The notes below the pieces were generated by a model. It saw only the letters and a list, made by a program, of their open reading frames with translations. It ran no database searches and had not been told where the DNA came from. A program made the translations under genes and the position numbers. A stretch of 64,000 nt of DNA from Acorus gramineus (lineage: Eukaryota; Streptophyta; Magnoliopsida; Acorales; Acoraceae): assembly GCA_030737835.1 (NCBI GenBank), contig CM060853.1, positions 4,916,086 to 4,980,085 of the forward strand, in the 5' to 3' direction. Below are positions 1-11,646 of the stretch, piece after piece (position 1 is the first letter of the stretch; the number at the start of each line of letters is the position of its first letter).

Positions 1-1626
1 GTGTTGTGGCGTAGCTACAACTTTTGTAGATCTCCTCGATATCTACCTCCAGTAAAAATTTCAAGCGATTCCGAGTTCGGGGCGCCATATTTTTACTAGC
101 CGGTTTTTCTGTAAATATTTGGAAATCTCAAATGGACCCTTCCGGGTTCATCGCTCTTGGAACGCGTCCGCCACCCGTTCTGCATCACTGATTCTTGTAA
201 CTCTTTTTGCAATCATCACGTCACTAACACAATATATAAATTTGCTTAATGCAGTATATGCTTCACTACCTCTGTATATAATCTATTAAAAAATGTAAAA
301 ACATATGCGTCCAATTCACACGAGCATATACTTTGTTTATATGGCCACATGAGACTGTTTGGGCCCTTGCCTCCTACATGAATTCCCTTGAATTATTGCA
401 AAAGATCAGTGACATTGGGACCATATTAGTGGTTTCTGTCATCCTCTCCCTTGTGATTAGGCAACAGAGATTACTGGCCTTGCTGCGTTGGTCCCAACAT
501 GAAGGACTCTCAGCCACTTAATTACTTCTTTTAATTCTGCATGTGCTTGTATATAGATTCCCCAAGACATTTGATGGGCATACATATAAACCAATACATT
601 TGTCCTTAAGGTTCCATACAACTGTCCTCCACATATAAAGAACCACAAGTGATTTTAAAAATGAAAAACATAAATGGAAACCACTTAATTTATATAATCT
701 GTCTATTCTAAATGGCTAGTCTTTGAAGCAAAGGACAATTGTATGTTCTTCACATGTATGAATTGTGCTTGAAAGAGGATCGTGGTCATAAAGTAGATGG
801 TTGTTTGATGATTTTAAGCCTAACTGAGAGATTATTGGTGTCTTGCTGAATAAGGGATGGGGTCTGGTTACTGCTGATCTTACTATTATAATGTAATTAG
901 AGAATAAAGGGTTGATAAATGATGCCTCACATGTCTAAAATGTGAGGTTCTAAAGAGAGCTATCACATGACATTAAGTTAGTAACCTGTAAATCTCTTCC
1001 AAAAGTTCCTACAGGGAAAATTAATTCCAAATATTTATTTTTTGGGTCCCTCAAATTTTTAACATGTTTTGAAACATGTTGAAAGAATATGATTTTGAAT
1101 AAGTAGCTTAATAAATTCAATTCATAGGAAGCTCATTTTCTGTGAAAATAAATATTTCTGTAACAAACTTATTAATTAAGTTTATTTTTGAGAAGACATT
1201 TGAAAATAGGTTTACACATTTCATTTCTTTTAAAAGAAAAAGCATGTTCAAACGTGTTTCCAAACATTATCTAACATATCCCTATGTCGTCGGCTGTATA
1301 TTTTTTTTCTAGGTCTTTCTGTTTTATGCTCTTATGTGCATGCTAGTTAATAATGTAAATGGGATGATTAACTGCGTATGCGATTTAACATTGTATATGA
1401 GAAACACAACAATGTACATGATTGACATAACAATAACAGTATACGAGTTACAATATACACAGAATTTATTATAATGTATAAATAATATATCACGGAGTAA
1501 GCTAGCAACAGAAAAGATGTATCACAGAGTAAGCAACAGAAAAGAAGAAAAGACATAAAAAATTGTAACAGCTAGCTCATGGATGTTTTCATTTGTTTGC
1601 TAAAGAAGTATTGGAATAAATACTTA
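1..1626. other. Intergenic, nothing recognised
   Basis: AT-rich sequence with only short open frames on both strands (for example 333-521). No conserved protein, RNA or clear transposon end was seen. Confidence 0.5.
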
Positions 1627-2024
1627 GAGTATCTCCAATGGATATGTTAACTAACATGTTAGTGTCATATTTTACATAACATGTATAAATGTTACTCCAA
1701 TGAAGATGTTAAGAGGGAGTTAAATGTGGGTCACACGCGTTAAGTGTTATCTTTCATGTTAACTGTAGCTAGTGTTTTAGCTAGTCAAATGTGGGCCCCA
1801 CGTGATAGTTCTTCTTAAAAAAATAATAAAAAAATACATTTAAGAGGTTGAGTGGGTGGAGAGGTGGGGCTCACTTTTGGTTTGGCTAGTTTATTTAGCT
1901 AGTCCATTGGAGCAACAACAACCAATTAAATATAAATGTAGTAAATGAGTGTGTAGTGAAGGTATAAAGTGCTGACATGACATTTTAACATCTTGTTTAG
2001 CTAACATATACATTGTAGATGCTC
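1627..2024. mobile_element. Tourist-like (PIF/Harbinger) MITE, copy A1
   Basis: TTA duplications at 1624-1626 and 2025-2027 flank ends GAGTATCTCCAATGGATATG and, inverted, GAGCATCTACAATGTATATG. 398 bp, no coding sequence. Same family as 2688-3090, in the opposite orientation. Confidence 0.75.
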
Positions 2025-2138
2025 TTATACTGTGGGCGCTTGGGACCTGTACAATATCCGCGTGTGCGGTGTGCCTGCATCTAATGCCCAACTTCACTGT
2101 ATAAAGCTACCATTGTCTCCACGTATGGGGTGACTTAG

Positions 2139-2562
2139 GTTATTCGCTCCCGATAGCTATACTGGGATAGATAATAATCCAGGCTGAATAAGCAACTTTT
2201 TGTTTGGTTGTTTTTTTGTTATTCTCATTAGAAAACATAAAAATGACTTTTTTGTTGTTTGGTTCACCTTGGATAAAGTGATGATAAATGGTTGATAAGG
2301 GATGAATAAGAGTTTATGATTTTTTAAATGACAATTATACCCCCTGGGAATAGTGTGACAGATATATGATTGATTTGATAGATGTGACAGTTTTAAAAAT
2401 CTGTGTGAGTCTGTTAGGTGAGATAAATTTTTTTAAAATGACAGAGAAAGATATTTTTATCCATTGGTATAGATAAGCCTTGATAAACAATTCCACAATT
2501 TCCTTAGAATAGTTATCAAGTCTTATCCTAGCTTATCCAGACATAACTATCGAGGTTTATTC
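2139..2562. mobile_element. MITE family B, copy 1
   Basis: Ends TATTCGCTCCCGATAGCTAT and, inverted, GAATAAACCTCGATAGTTAT are imperfect inverted repeats. The interior string GACAGTTTTAAAAATCTGTG and the end TTATCCTAGCTTATCCAGAC recur at 37534-37955. About 424 bp. Confidence 0.7.
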
Positions 2563-2687
2563 TCATATTCAAGACTTTTTTCTCTCATTCCCATGATTGG
2601 GAAAACTTTGTAGAAACCATGATACCAGGGAAAAAGCTTGATTTGCAATTTTCTTTTTTTTTTTTCTTACAAATGCTCATTGACTTG

Positions 2688-3090
2688 GAGCATCTTTAAT
2701 AGATAGATTAGTTTACCAAAAAATCAGAGTGTCATGTCAGTACTTTATATCTCAATTACACTTTCATTTACTACACCTATTTAGTTGGTTATTATTGCTC
2801 GAATAGACTAACTAAATAAACTAGTCAAAATAATAGTGGACCCCACTTCTCCATCCACTCAAACCTCCCACAAATGGCTCGAGTGCAAGTTTGGAGCTCC
2901 ATAAGCTTTTTTTTTTTTCTTCAAATGTTGGCTGGCTGGCTAACCACAATTTGTTTAAAAGATAATATCTGATAGGTAGGGTCTACATTTAGTTCACTTT
3001 TAATAGCTCCATTGGAATAACATTTTAACATGTTATGTAAAAACTTGACACTAACATCTTAGTTGACCTATCCATCCATTAGAAATACTC
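2688..3090. mobile_element. Tourist-like MITE, copy A2, inverted relative to A1
   Basis: Its right-end complement GAGTATTTCTAATGGATGGA and internal GATGTTAGTGTCA, TTACATAACATG match the left half of copy A1. The right flank is TTA and the left is TTG, so the duplication has decayed. 403 bp. Confidence 0.7.
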
Positions 3091-3430
3091 TTACAATACC
3101 AATATATATTGCTAACCCTACCAATGTTGTAAACCAGATAGAGCCCATAAGACAACCTTGTGATTTAAAGCCCACAATAACCCAGCCTAGCAGAACTCTT
3201 TTTTTTTTCTTTTTTTTTGAAAAATGCAGACACTCTTGTAACCATCACTTTCAATCCAAAGTGTGATTACAAATCCGAATTGAGGATGAGAGGAAACAGA
3301 AAATGTAAAAAAAAAAAGTACAAATAAACACATAAAATAACTGGATTTGTAATAACACATTTTGCTAAACCTCTCATAGAGCAAGGATCGAACTGAGGCA
3401 AGTCACAATAGTGTCCCTTAATCACATGAC

Positions 3431-3775
3431 TAGGGTCCGTTTGGAAACACAGATTGAAAAGTAGATTTTGGAATAAAGCTGTTTTTTAAGATGATTTTAG
3501 ACTTTGATTTTTATTGGGATGCTTTTTTTTTTAATTCAGAAATAAATATTTGAAAGCAGTTTATGTTTGGCAGAGAAATCTGCTTTTCAATTCAAAAAAT
3601 CGATTCGGACAAAAAAATGTTAATTTTGAGCTTTTCAAAACACAGATTTCGAGAGAAAAATTAAAGGAATCCAGCTTTCGATTTTTCAAAAAGCTGTCCC
3701 ATTTGGCTGCACGATTTTAACTTTTCAGATTTTTAAAAATCAAAAGCGGCCCCAAACGTGCAACCAAACAGGACC
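3431..3775. mobile_element. hAT-like MITE family C, copy 1
   Basis: Starts TAGGGTCCGTTTGGAAACAC and ends CAACCAAACAGGACC. Internal strings GATTGAAAAGTAG, TAAGATGATTTTAGACTTTG and GTTTGGCAGAGAAA recur at 62440-62761 and 63216-63561. About 345 bp. Confidence 0.75.
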
Positions 3776-3787
3776 GGTTGGGACCAG

Positions 3788-3879
3788 TTGAATTCTAATT
3801 GTTGCTATAGCCATCCATGTATAATCCATCCATTTGAATTCTAATTGTTGCTATAGCCATCCATGTATAATCCATCCAT
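3788..3879. repeat. 46-bp tandem duplication
   Basis: TTGAATTCTAATTGTTGCTA through TATAATCCATCCAT occurs at 3788-3833 and again at 3834-3879 without difference, directly after MITE C copy 1. Confidence 0.9.
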
Positions 3880-6800
3880 AAAGTGCATATTGTTTTTAGG
3901 AAAATAATACGTTCAGCTCTACTTGGAGGACCATCTACAATCTACATGATTTTTTTTTAAAAAAAAATCATACACTCTTCCATTAGAGTACATGTTATAT
4001 AAAAATAAAGTTTATACTGAGATACAATAGTATATTTTACTTGCATACTGAGATTAAATAGTATATTTTAAAAATAATGTTATATGTAGTTTTACTTGCA
4101 TGTTTTAACATGGGTGTTTCTCTTCTTTGTCATTAGAAAATTTTATGTATTTCTTCAATTTGTGTTAAAAGAGTTTACAATCCAAGTTTAATTTAAAAAA
4201 TTGGTGTTATTTTACCTTTCACAAAAAAGAGAAAAAAACAAAATTGACTCTCCAAATAAATGATTAGGTGGCTCTTTCACAAATAGGAAGATTGTGCATT
4301 TGTACTTGTCTTTTTAACATTTTTTTTTTCAGTATAAAGCAGCATTTGATTGTACGATTGAACAATTTTTATGTTTGTAGAAAGCTATTTCTGTAATCAT
4401 GTAGCAACTTCCTACAGATAACAACATTTACAAAAAAATCAATTTTACAATGCCCTTTCAAACTTTGCCAAGGTGGCATCTGATCTCAGACCATGACAAG
4501 CACAACCACGTACAGATGCATTAATACATTAATATATTTAGACTTACTTTAGTCTTTTGAGATTAAAGTATTTACATGTGCTAACATCATGATCGAATTT
4601 AAATGTGATGTCAAAATTGATGTAATAACTCAATCATTCGCCAGTGAAGACACCCTGGCTTAGTTAATGCATGCAAATGAATTCTCTCTCTTTGGATTAA
4701 CTTGTTGTTTGTAGGCCAACAAACAAAAAATAAAAAACAGTAAGGAAAAAAAAAATTAATGAACAGAGGTACCAACTTGTTCTGATCTAAATAAAGAAGA
4801 AACAAGAAAATAAATCTTGCAGGCCTAATTAATAATAGGGCCAATGTAGTCAGATTACTAATGTGCATGACATTGACACCCAATCCAATTTATTAGTTAG
4901 TAATCACTATGACCTATATGTGTACAATCTCCAGTAAGCAGACCCTCCTATGGATAAGCATTCAAGGTCCCTTTCATTGTATTTTTTTTTTTCTGGTGGG
5001 AAAAATGTAGATGATATGATAAAGATCCCCCTTTCATTGTTTTGAGCCTCTTCTTTGGAAGCATGTGGACATATGATTTTATAATGCTTGCTTGGATCAT
5101 CCTGATGGATCTCCATAAATTTGTTTTATCATCATTATTATTTTTTCTTGTTAGATCTTTTCCTATTCGTGTAAAAAAAAACTCAAACTCAAGAGCTCAA
5201 TCAACCTGTTAGAAGGTTATTGGTTTTTAATTAACTAGTTCTTTAACATGTTAACACAACTACACTTTTAAGGTTAAATCTCGACATCTGCACAAAGCCA
5301 GCCATGGGAGTAGACGATTAAGGCAACTGGCTAGAGTCCCTACCCCAATCAGGGTCCCAATCCTTAAAAATAATGTTGTATCAAGATCGTTTAAGTATTT
5401 ATAGGATTAAAATTTATTTTTTTTAAAAAATCATCCATATATTTGTCTCTATCTTTTTTTTTAGTTTTTATCCATTTTATAGAAATTTAGTTTTGCATTT
5501 AAATTTTTTTATTAACAGAACCCACATTATAAGGAGTTTGTTCTTGCTTTTTTAAAAAAAAAAACTTAATTAATAATCATTCTTTGTATCTATAACTTGT
5601 TTTTTTTGTTTTATTTTTATTTTTCTTGTTTTTTTTAAGAGCCCCATCTCATGAATTCGCCTAAGGCGCATTCCTATTAAATGAATCTCATGGCTGGTCC
5701 TGCACCTGCAGATCACAATAAAGAGAACAAAACCATATTCATTCATGCTAGAACACAAGATTTATATGGTTCAACAAAATTTACATACATCTACAAAGGA
5801 GAATAAAACATTATTTACTACTATCAAGTAATCAAGCTACATAATCTCTGAGCTTACTTCTCTTTAAGAAAAACTTTATACATGACTGTTTCCAATAGAA
5901 AAATAACATCTCTTAACTCTTAGAATATCTCATACAAGACTAAATAACTAGGGGTTGGGAATTATTAAAATATCCGTACAAAAATTCAAATCGAGGGTGT
6001 GCTGCCCTCGAATCCCATGGAGAATCAATGTATGGCTTATTTCTTTAGATCGAACTAGGCCTATTAGTTTGACCTTAGACCTCTGCGAGCATGCGAGCAT
6101 TCTCATTTATACTAACATGCAAGATATCTCACAACATACATTAATGTTGTCACTGTTGATAAGGCATGTATGTATATATTTTTAAAATTCATTACAAAAG
6201 ATCAGTTGGGGGGGGGGGGGGGACAACTTATTAATTTTTTTTAATGTTCCATAAAAACGTACACATCAAATTATTGATAGGCTCCATCCAGGTGTGGTGC
6301 AGGTGATAATTAATTTATTATCAATATTAAAGGTGTTGAGGACCACATTGAGCAGTATTGAATGCATCAATTCACAAAACGTGTTTTCAATTGTTTGTCC
6401 TGATTGAATGGATTCCATATCCACAGATTTAAAAAGATCTTCCGAATGAATAATGTGACGTGGGAGATTATATATACGTGACTTGGACACTTGCACAATC
6501 GAGGGTTAAATTTGTAACACCGTCCTCACGACATCTGACCGAGTGGTATGAGACAATACCTCTGAGGGGCATGTTTGTAGTTTAAGACCTACATGATGAG
6601 GAAAAAACTGTTTCATAATTTTTCAAGTTGGGTTTTAGTGGATTTTTTTTTCTTAGTCGAGTAAGTGATACGATTTGAACTCAAGTCTTCTTATTAAAGA
6701 TGGGGGTAACTCTCCCATCCTATCAAGAGAAGTTTTGATGGACTTTATTTTCTTGTATGTTTTAGTCTCATGATGGCCCTTATCTGACTAATCCTAGTTA

Positions 6801-7440
6801 GTGCTTTTCACAGTATAGTTGAAACTTTTGATTTATTCGAGCCTTTTGTATAAAAAAATAAAAAGAAAATAAAAGCCTCAAATAGTAACCTCACATGGAC
6901 CATGACCATAAAAATATGGGTAAAAAAAGACTCAGATAGAACCGACCCCAATAAAAACGAGCACAAGAGATTATTAATTTAATAAGAGAACAAATGGGTG
7001 CTCAAAAGAGGGTCCATGACATTGTATAAAACCCACACTCAGAGGTACGATTGGTACCACCAAACTCTGTTCAACCCGATGATGATGGTTGTGTTTGATT
7101 GCACGATTATAAAATTGATTTTATGTAAAATATAAGTTTAAAACTGATTTTTATATAAAATTGCTTCTCTACATCTTTTGAAAAACTCGAGTTTTGGATA
7201 TTTTTTCACAAAAATCTCTATGCAGCTTTTGATCCCACTTTTTCTATTTGAAAACAGATTTGAGAAAAACAATTTTCTGTAAGTCAAAAAGCTATCCAAA
7301 CTCATTTCCAAACAAGACTTATGATTTGGTAATTGGTGGGGTCATACAGATGGACTTTTCTAATTCAATACAAAATAATCCGGCCTTCAATCCGAGCCAT
7401 TCCACAGTGCTGAACAATCATTGATGGTTAGGTCATTGTA
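3880..7440. other. Intergenic, nothing recognised apart from the poly-G run
   Basis: AT-rich with poly-A and poly-T runs and short open frames. The stretch 7090-7320 (TGTTTGATTGCACGATTATA to CATTTCCAAACAAG) has hAT-MITE-like wording, but clear inverted ends were not established. Confidence 0.4.
6208..6222. repeat. 15-base poly-G run
   Basis: Fifteen consecutive G in AT-rich sequence. A shorter G-rich tract lies at about 21019-21041. Either could be slippage-prone or prone to assembly error. Confidence 0.9.
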
Positions 7441-7468
7441 TAATGGGTATAAAGCCATGGTACTGGTC

Positions 7469-7478
7469 TATTTATAGG
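7469..7478 (+). promoter_or_regulatory. TATA-like box before the candidate MIRNA
   Basis: TATTTATAGG lies about 30-40 bases upstream of the inverted-repeat 5' arm, the spacing expected for a pol II start just before the hairpin. A second TATAAA-like string lies near 7449. Confidence 0.4.
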
Positions 7479-7508
7479 CAAGAGGAGGTTCTGTGCAAGA
7501 GAGCATTC

Positions 7509-8195
7509 AAATGTTGAAGTTGAGAGATGAGGTTATGGAGGCGCTTGTCACAGGAGAGATGACACTGGTTTACTCTCCTTTGTAGCTAGTCAGGTCAAAA
7601 TCATGCTCTCTTTTCGCTTTTACATTACAAGATGGGTGTCGTTACACAAAGTCTCATTAACAGTCTTGTCTGTCGTTAGATTACACGATGTATATATCTC
7701 AGCAGGAATTTCTCGCATTTTCCATAAATAGGTCAGTATAATTCGTTGGAGCATATACCTCATATACATTATTAGGTGAGGTATATGCGGACTGTAATCC
7801 GGGCTATAAACGTGACTGTTCCCAACATTTTTCTTATACTTGTGTTTGTTTTTGCTTGACTAAATCATAAGGTTCTCATTTCATTAAATGGATGAAACTA
7901 TATACGATGATCATAGGTCCTTCTCATTTGATAAATCTTACACTGTTTCACTGATCGAAGTACCAAAAAAAAGAAACAAGCAGAGGTTCCCAATTCATTC
8001 CTTACAAGATATGTTAGAAACTACAAGAAATTGTAATATCTGTGTAGTTGCTGATGTTTTCAATTGCATGGCAGGTTTCCTAGAAAGAATAATACAAAGC
8101 AACTGAAGGGTGATGACTTGGTACAAGAGAGAGTAAACCAGTGTCATCTTCCTATGACAGGCTTCTCCAACCTCTTCTCTGAACTTTGATGTTTG
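7509..8195 (+). ncRNA. MIR3627: Candidate MIRNA precursor, miR3627/miR4376/miR5225-like (miR390 superfamily), long loop
   Basis: Arms 7509-7591 and 8112-8195 are reverse complements over about 83 nt with only scattered mismatches. Positions 7557-7577 and 8129-8149 pair perfectly over 21 nt. The 5' arm from 7545 reads TTGTCACAGGAGAGATGACA and continues CT. This differs at about three positions from the miR3627 sequence as remembered and shares the CAGGAGAGATGAC core of miR5225 and miR4376. The star would come from about 8141-8163. A TATA-like box (TATTTATAGG, 7469-7478) sits about 35 bases before the arm, as for a pol II start. The loop is about 520 nt, long for a plant miRNA. A good acceptor-like site (TTGCATGGCAG ending near 8073) suggests it might hold an intron. 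Known family members target autoinhibited Ca2+-ATPase transcripts; a target here is inferred. Either strand could be read, but motif orientation favours plus. Confidence 0.7.
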
Positions 8196-8628
8196 CCTTT
8201 TCTTCTTTATTTTTTTTTATTTTTTGGCTATGTTATCACAATGTTGTATGACCATTGACCACTTTCAAAAGCTAGTTCATCATCTCATGTAACAATAATG
8301 AAAATAAGTCTGAAATTGCAACCAGCCCCTCTTCTTGGTCTTATTTTAAGACATAAAACAACACACACTCATTTGAAAAGTGCATGAAGAGTCATATATT
8401 TTATTTGGAAGTGCGATATTTGTCTAATGAGACCATAAATACTACTGTAAAAAGTTCTACTTTTTTTTTACAATAATAAATTATCTTTTTAGAGACTCTA
8501 TCCCGATCATATATCAATCAGAATTTGGAGAGTCTCTAATACAAGAAAAAGATGGGAGAAGGACACACATTAGAAGAGAGTTCTACAACATGTGTCCACG
8601 CAAACCATTCACGCCATGATCCTTAGCC

Positions 8629-8960
8629 CTTGTTTGGATAGATAATTAAGTTATTTGCATAATTATTTTAATATAAATAAAGATAAAATGATTTTTTTTA
8701 TTTCGTTGTATTTTGAATTATTGTCGTTGAAAAACGTAATACTAAAATTTTTGTTGATTGGATAAAATGTGAATAAAGTATGTATAAAGATTTATAAAAA
8801 TTAAAAAAATGATGACAGATGATTTATAAGAGATGATAACGGATGATTTGATAATGTACCCATATATTCTTTTAGATGGAATAATATGAAATAATTTAAT
8901 TTTAAAAATTATCTAAAATTTATATATCACTTTATATCAGTTAATTATAATATACAAATT
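8629..8960. mobile_element. hAT-like MITE family D, copy 1
   Basis: Begins CCTTGTTTGGATAG. The internal strings TGTATTTTGAATTATTG, GGATAAAATGTGAATAAAG and CATATATTCTTTTAGATGGAATAA match the complement of 20472-20760. The right boundary is approximate. Confidence 0.55.
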
Positions 8961-10093
8961 CTTATTTATTTCAACACTCCAAAAATCTATTTTAAAGCAA
9001 TTTCTCCATATTTCAATTTATGCTTGATCTGATTCTCAGACCAAACTGAGGCTCGCCTGATAAGCATGACCCCCAAATCTTGAATGTAATGTAACCCACT
9101 GTCATATGTTGCATTTCAGATGAGGTCATGAAGTCTGAGTCATGTACCTGAGGTCATTCAGTCTTATGTAAATAAGCTGAGGTCATTATATGAGCCCTGC
9201 AATAATAGAGGTGTGATGTGACCCACTATATATTGATGCACTGAATCTGCCAGATGTCATGTCTATGTTTTTCTTTGGGTATCTTTTCTTTCCACTACAT
9301 CGACAAAAGGTGTCCTGGTCAAGAGGATGGCTAATTTTTTTATATATATATTTTATATAAAAAGGTTAATGTAATTTATTTAATTATATATTTTATTTTT
9401 TTATGTTAAAATATAAATCTCATTATATATGAGATATAATATAGACAATAAAATTAAAACATGTATAAACTATAATTGGAGTTGAAAACTAGATTGTATT
9501 GAGATATTCAAGAGATTAAAAAAAAAAAAAAAGAGTTTAATAACTACGAGACAATGTAAAATTAATTAAAATTCTATCTAGGATACGGTGTATTCATATC
9601 AAATGACCATAATGAAATATATTAGGATATAAACTTAATTTACAATGTTGATTAAGATTTGATTTTAACTAATTAGATACAATCAATCTCTTGATATCTT
9701 ATAAGTAAGATTAGTTGTTACAATTGCTAAGAATTTATTGGAGAGGTTGTTGAGATCCATCTCCATGAATATCTTTATTGGATAAAGGGCATTCTATAAT
9801 AGATTTGTAGAAAAATCCAAAAAGTCATTGAAAGGGTAATTAAGAGAAAAACTATTGAATGTGATTTAATAAATTCATATTTTCATGTAGTTTTATTTAC
9901 CTTGTACTGTAATTTTGAGTTTTGTAAAAAAGGTTTTTCAAATAGTCCCATATTGGTTAAAAGGTTTAGATAGGGGTGGTATATAAGGGAGGACAAAACA
10001 CACATGTTGTTGAAGTGTAGCAAGTACAAGTGCACATGGGTTTGCACGTGCATCGCATGTGTGCGTGCACGTGCATAAATTTATTCTTAACAC
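8961..10093. other. Intergenic upstream of the 10.1 kb tandem duplication
   Basis: Contains several GAGGTCAT strings at 9124-9200 and a TATA-like GGTATATAAGGGAGG near 9978. No gene is recognised. The part from about 9750 may be LTR-type sequence. Confidence 0.35.
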
Positions 10094-10757
10094 TTAGCGC
10101 AAGTCTAATAAAACTTTGTTGTTTTCGAGAGTGAGTTTGCAAAGAATCCCTATAGCAACTTCGTCAAGAAGTGGGTCACTTAAAGAAAGCGTATTCACTA
10201 ACCGCCTCGAAATCAAAATTATTCTTTTATGTTCCATTCCCTTCTATTCCAACAAAAACTTCATGGGAGTTTCATGAGTAACTTGTAAGTTTATATTTTT
10301 TTTTATATAATAATTATAATGGATGTTCTCATACTTGACTCAGTGTACGTCGTAGGTTTAAACAGAACCTAGTTAAGTATGTGTTTTCTTGTGTGATAAG
10401 TGTGATCTTGATTTTAGACTTTCGTTTTGCTGACCGCAAGTCTAATGAAGCTTCGTTGTTTCCGAGAGTGAGTTTGCAGAGAATCTCTACAGCAACTTCA
10501 TCAAGAAGTGGGAGCAAATATCGCTTAAAAAAAACGTATTCGCTAACAGCATCGAAGTCAAAATTGTTCTTTTATGTTCCATTTCCCTTCTATTCCAACA
10601 AAAACTTCATGGGAGTTTTATGAGTAACTTGTAAGTTTATATTTTTTTTTATATAATAATTATAATGGATGTTCTCATACTTGACTCAGTGTACGTCGTA
10701 GGTTTAAACAGAACCTAGTTAAGTATGTGTTTTCTTGTGTGATAAGTGTGATCTTGA
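10094..10757. repeat. Tandem duplication of about 330 bp
   Basis: Unit 1 (about 10094-10419) and unit 2 (about 10431-10757) are offset by 337 bases. Their 3' halves (from ACTTCATGGGAGTTT to TAAGTGTGATCTTGATTT) are almost identical, while the 5' halves differ at scattered positions. Just upstream, near 9980, is GGTATATAAGGGAGGACA, so the region may derive from an LTR-type fossil. No gene is seen. Confidence 0.8.
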
Positions 10758-11646
10758 TTTTTTATGACTTCCACATAATTTCCAAAGACCTTTACATACT
10801 ATTATATATTAGGTTAGGGGAAGCTAGGACTGGAATGACAACAAAAATGACCAAGTGTATCAGTACCCAAATTATGAAAAACCCATTTGTTTTTTTCTTA
10901 TAATGCAAAAGAGAGCACAACAAATTTCATCCAATATGGCAACAAGATGCATTCCTACTAACCCTGCAACATGGATGAATACTTCAAAATAACTCCATAG
11001 GAACTTGGCAAGATTGCTTTGTATGTCCAAAAGGGAATAGAGAGAACATTCTTAAAAAAGGGTGTATTCTGTTGCCATCCACTCTATATAGTGGCTGAAT
11101 AGAGTACAATTCTTTCTCCACATTGTATGGATGAGATAAAATCAGCAAAGATACTCTCCTCCCCAAAAAACAAAATTCTGTGCAAGAAACTCCTTGTAAA
11201 CATCAGGCTGTGCTGCCTATACAAGAATAAAATTCTGGCAAACAAATAATTTAACATTTCATCTTCAACAGAAAAACATGCCCCATGAACAACAGTGTGT
11301 CCTATGACCAAGATATAAAAAAGAATGATACAATATGGACTCCGTGAAGAAGATACAAGCAAGCATCATCTACATTTACAAACATGAACTCCCATATGAG
11401 TCTTTAAAGAATTCCTAGTCACCCAACCATTTATGAAAAGGAAAAATAAAACAAAAAGAAAGGAACTTATGAAGAAAAGAATGGTTATTTTACAGAAATC
11501 TGATCGATGTAGCCTCTGAGACCAGATGTTTGCGGCAAAAGAATTTGCATGCTCCAATTCAAAAGGAAATAGCAAGGAATTTTGTCTCGAGATTAGCACA
11601 ATTACTGCTTGGCCTTTCTAATATACAAAATGATGATAACTGCAGA
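10758..11646. other. 3' flank and probable 3' UTR of EXO84B
   Basis: Sequence immediately downstream of the EXO84B stop codon on the minus strand. Short open frames here show no family resemblance. Confidence 0.4.

Noticed and set aside
333-521. Short frame near the left edge
   Set aside because: No family resemblance and overlapped by an equally long antisense frame.
6000-6030. CTCGAATCCC string resembling a tRNA T-arm
   Set aside because: No matching acceptor, D or anticodon stem around it.
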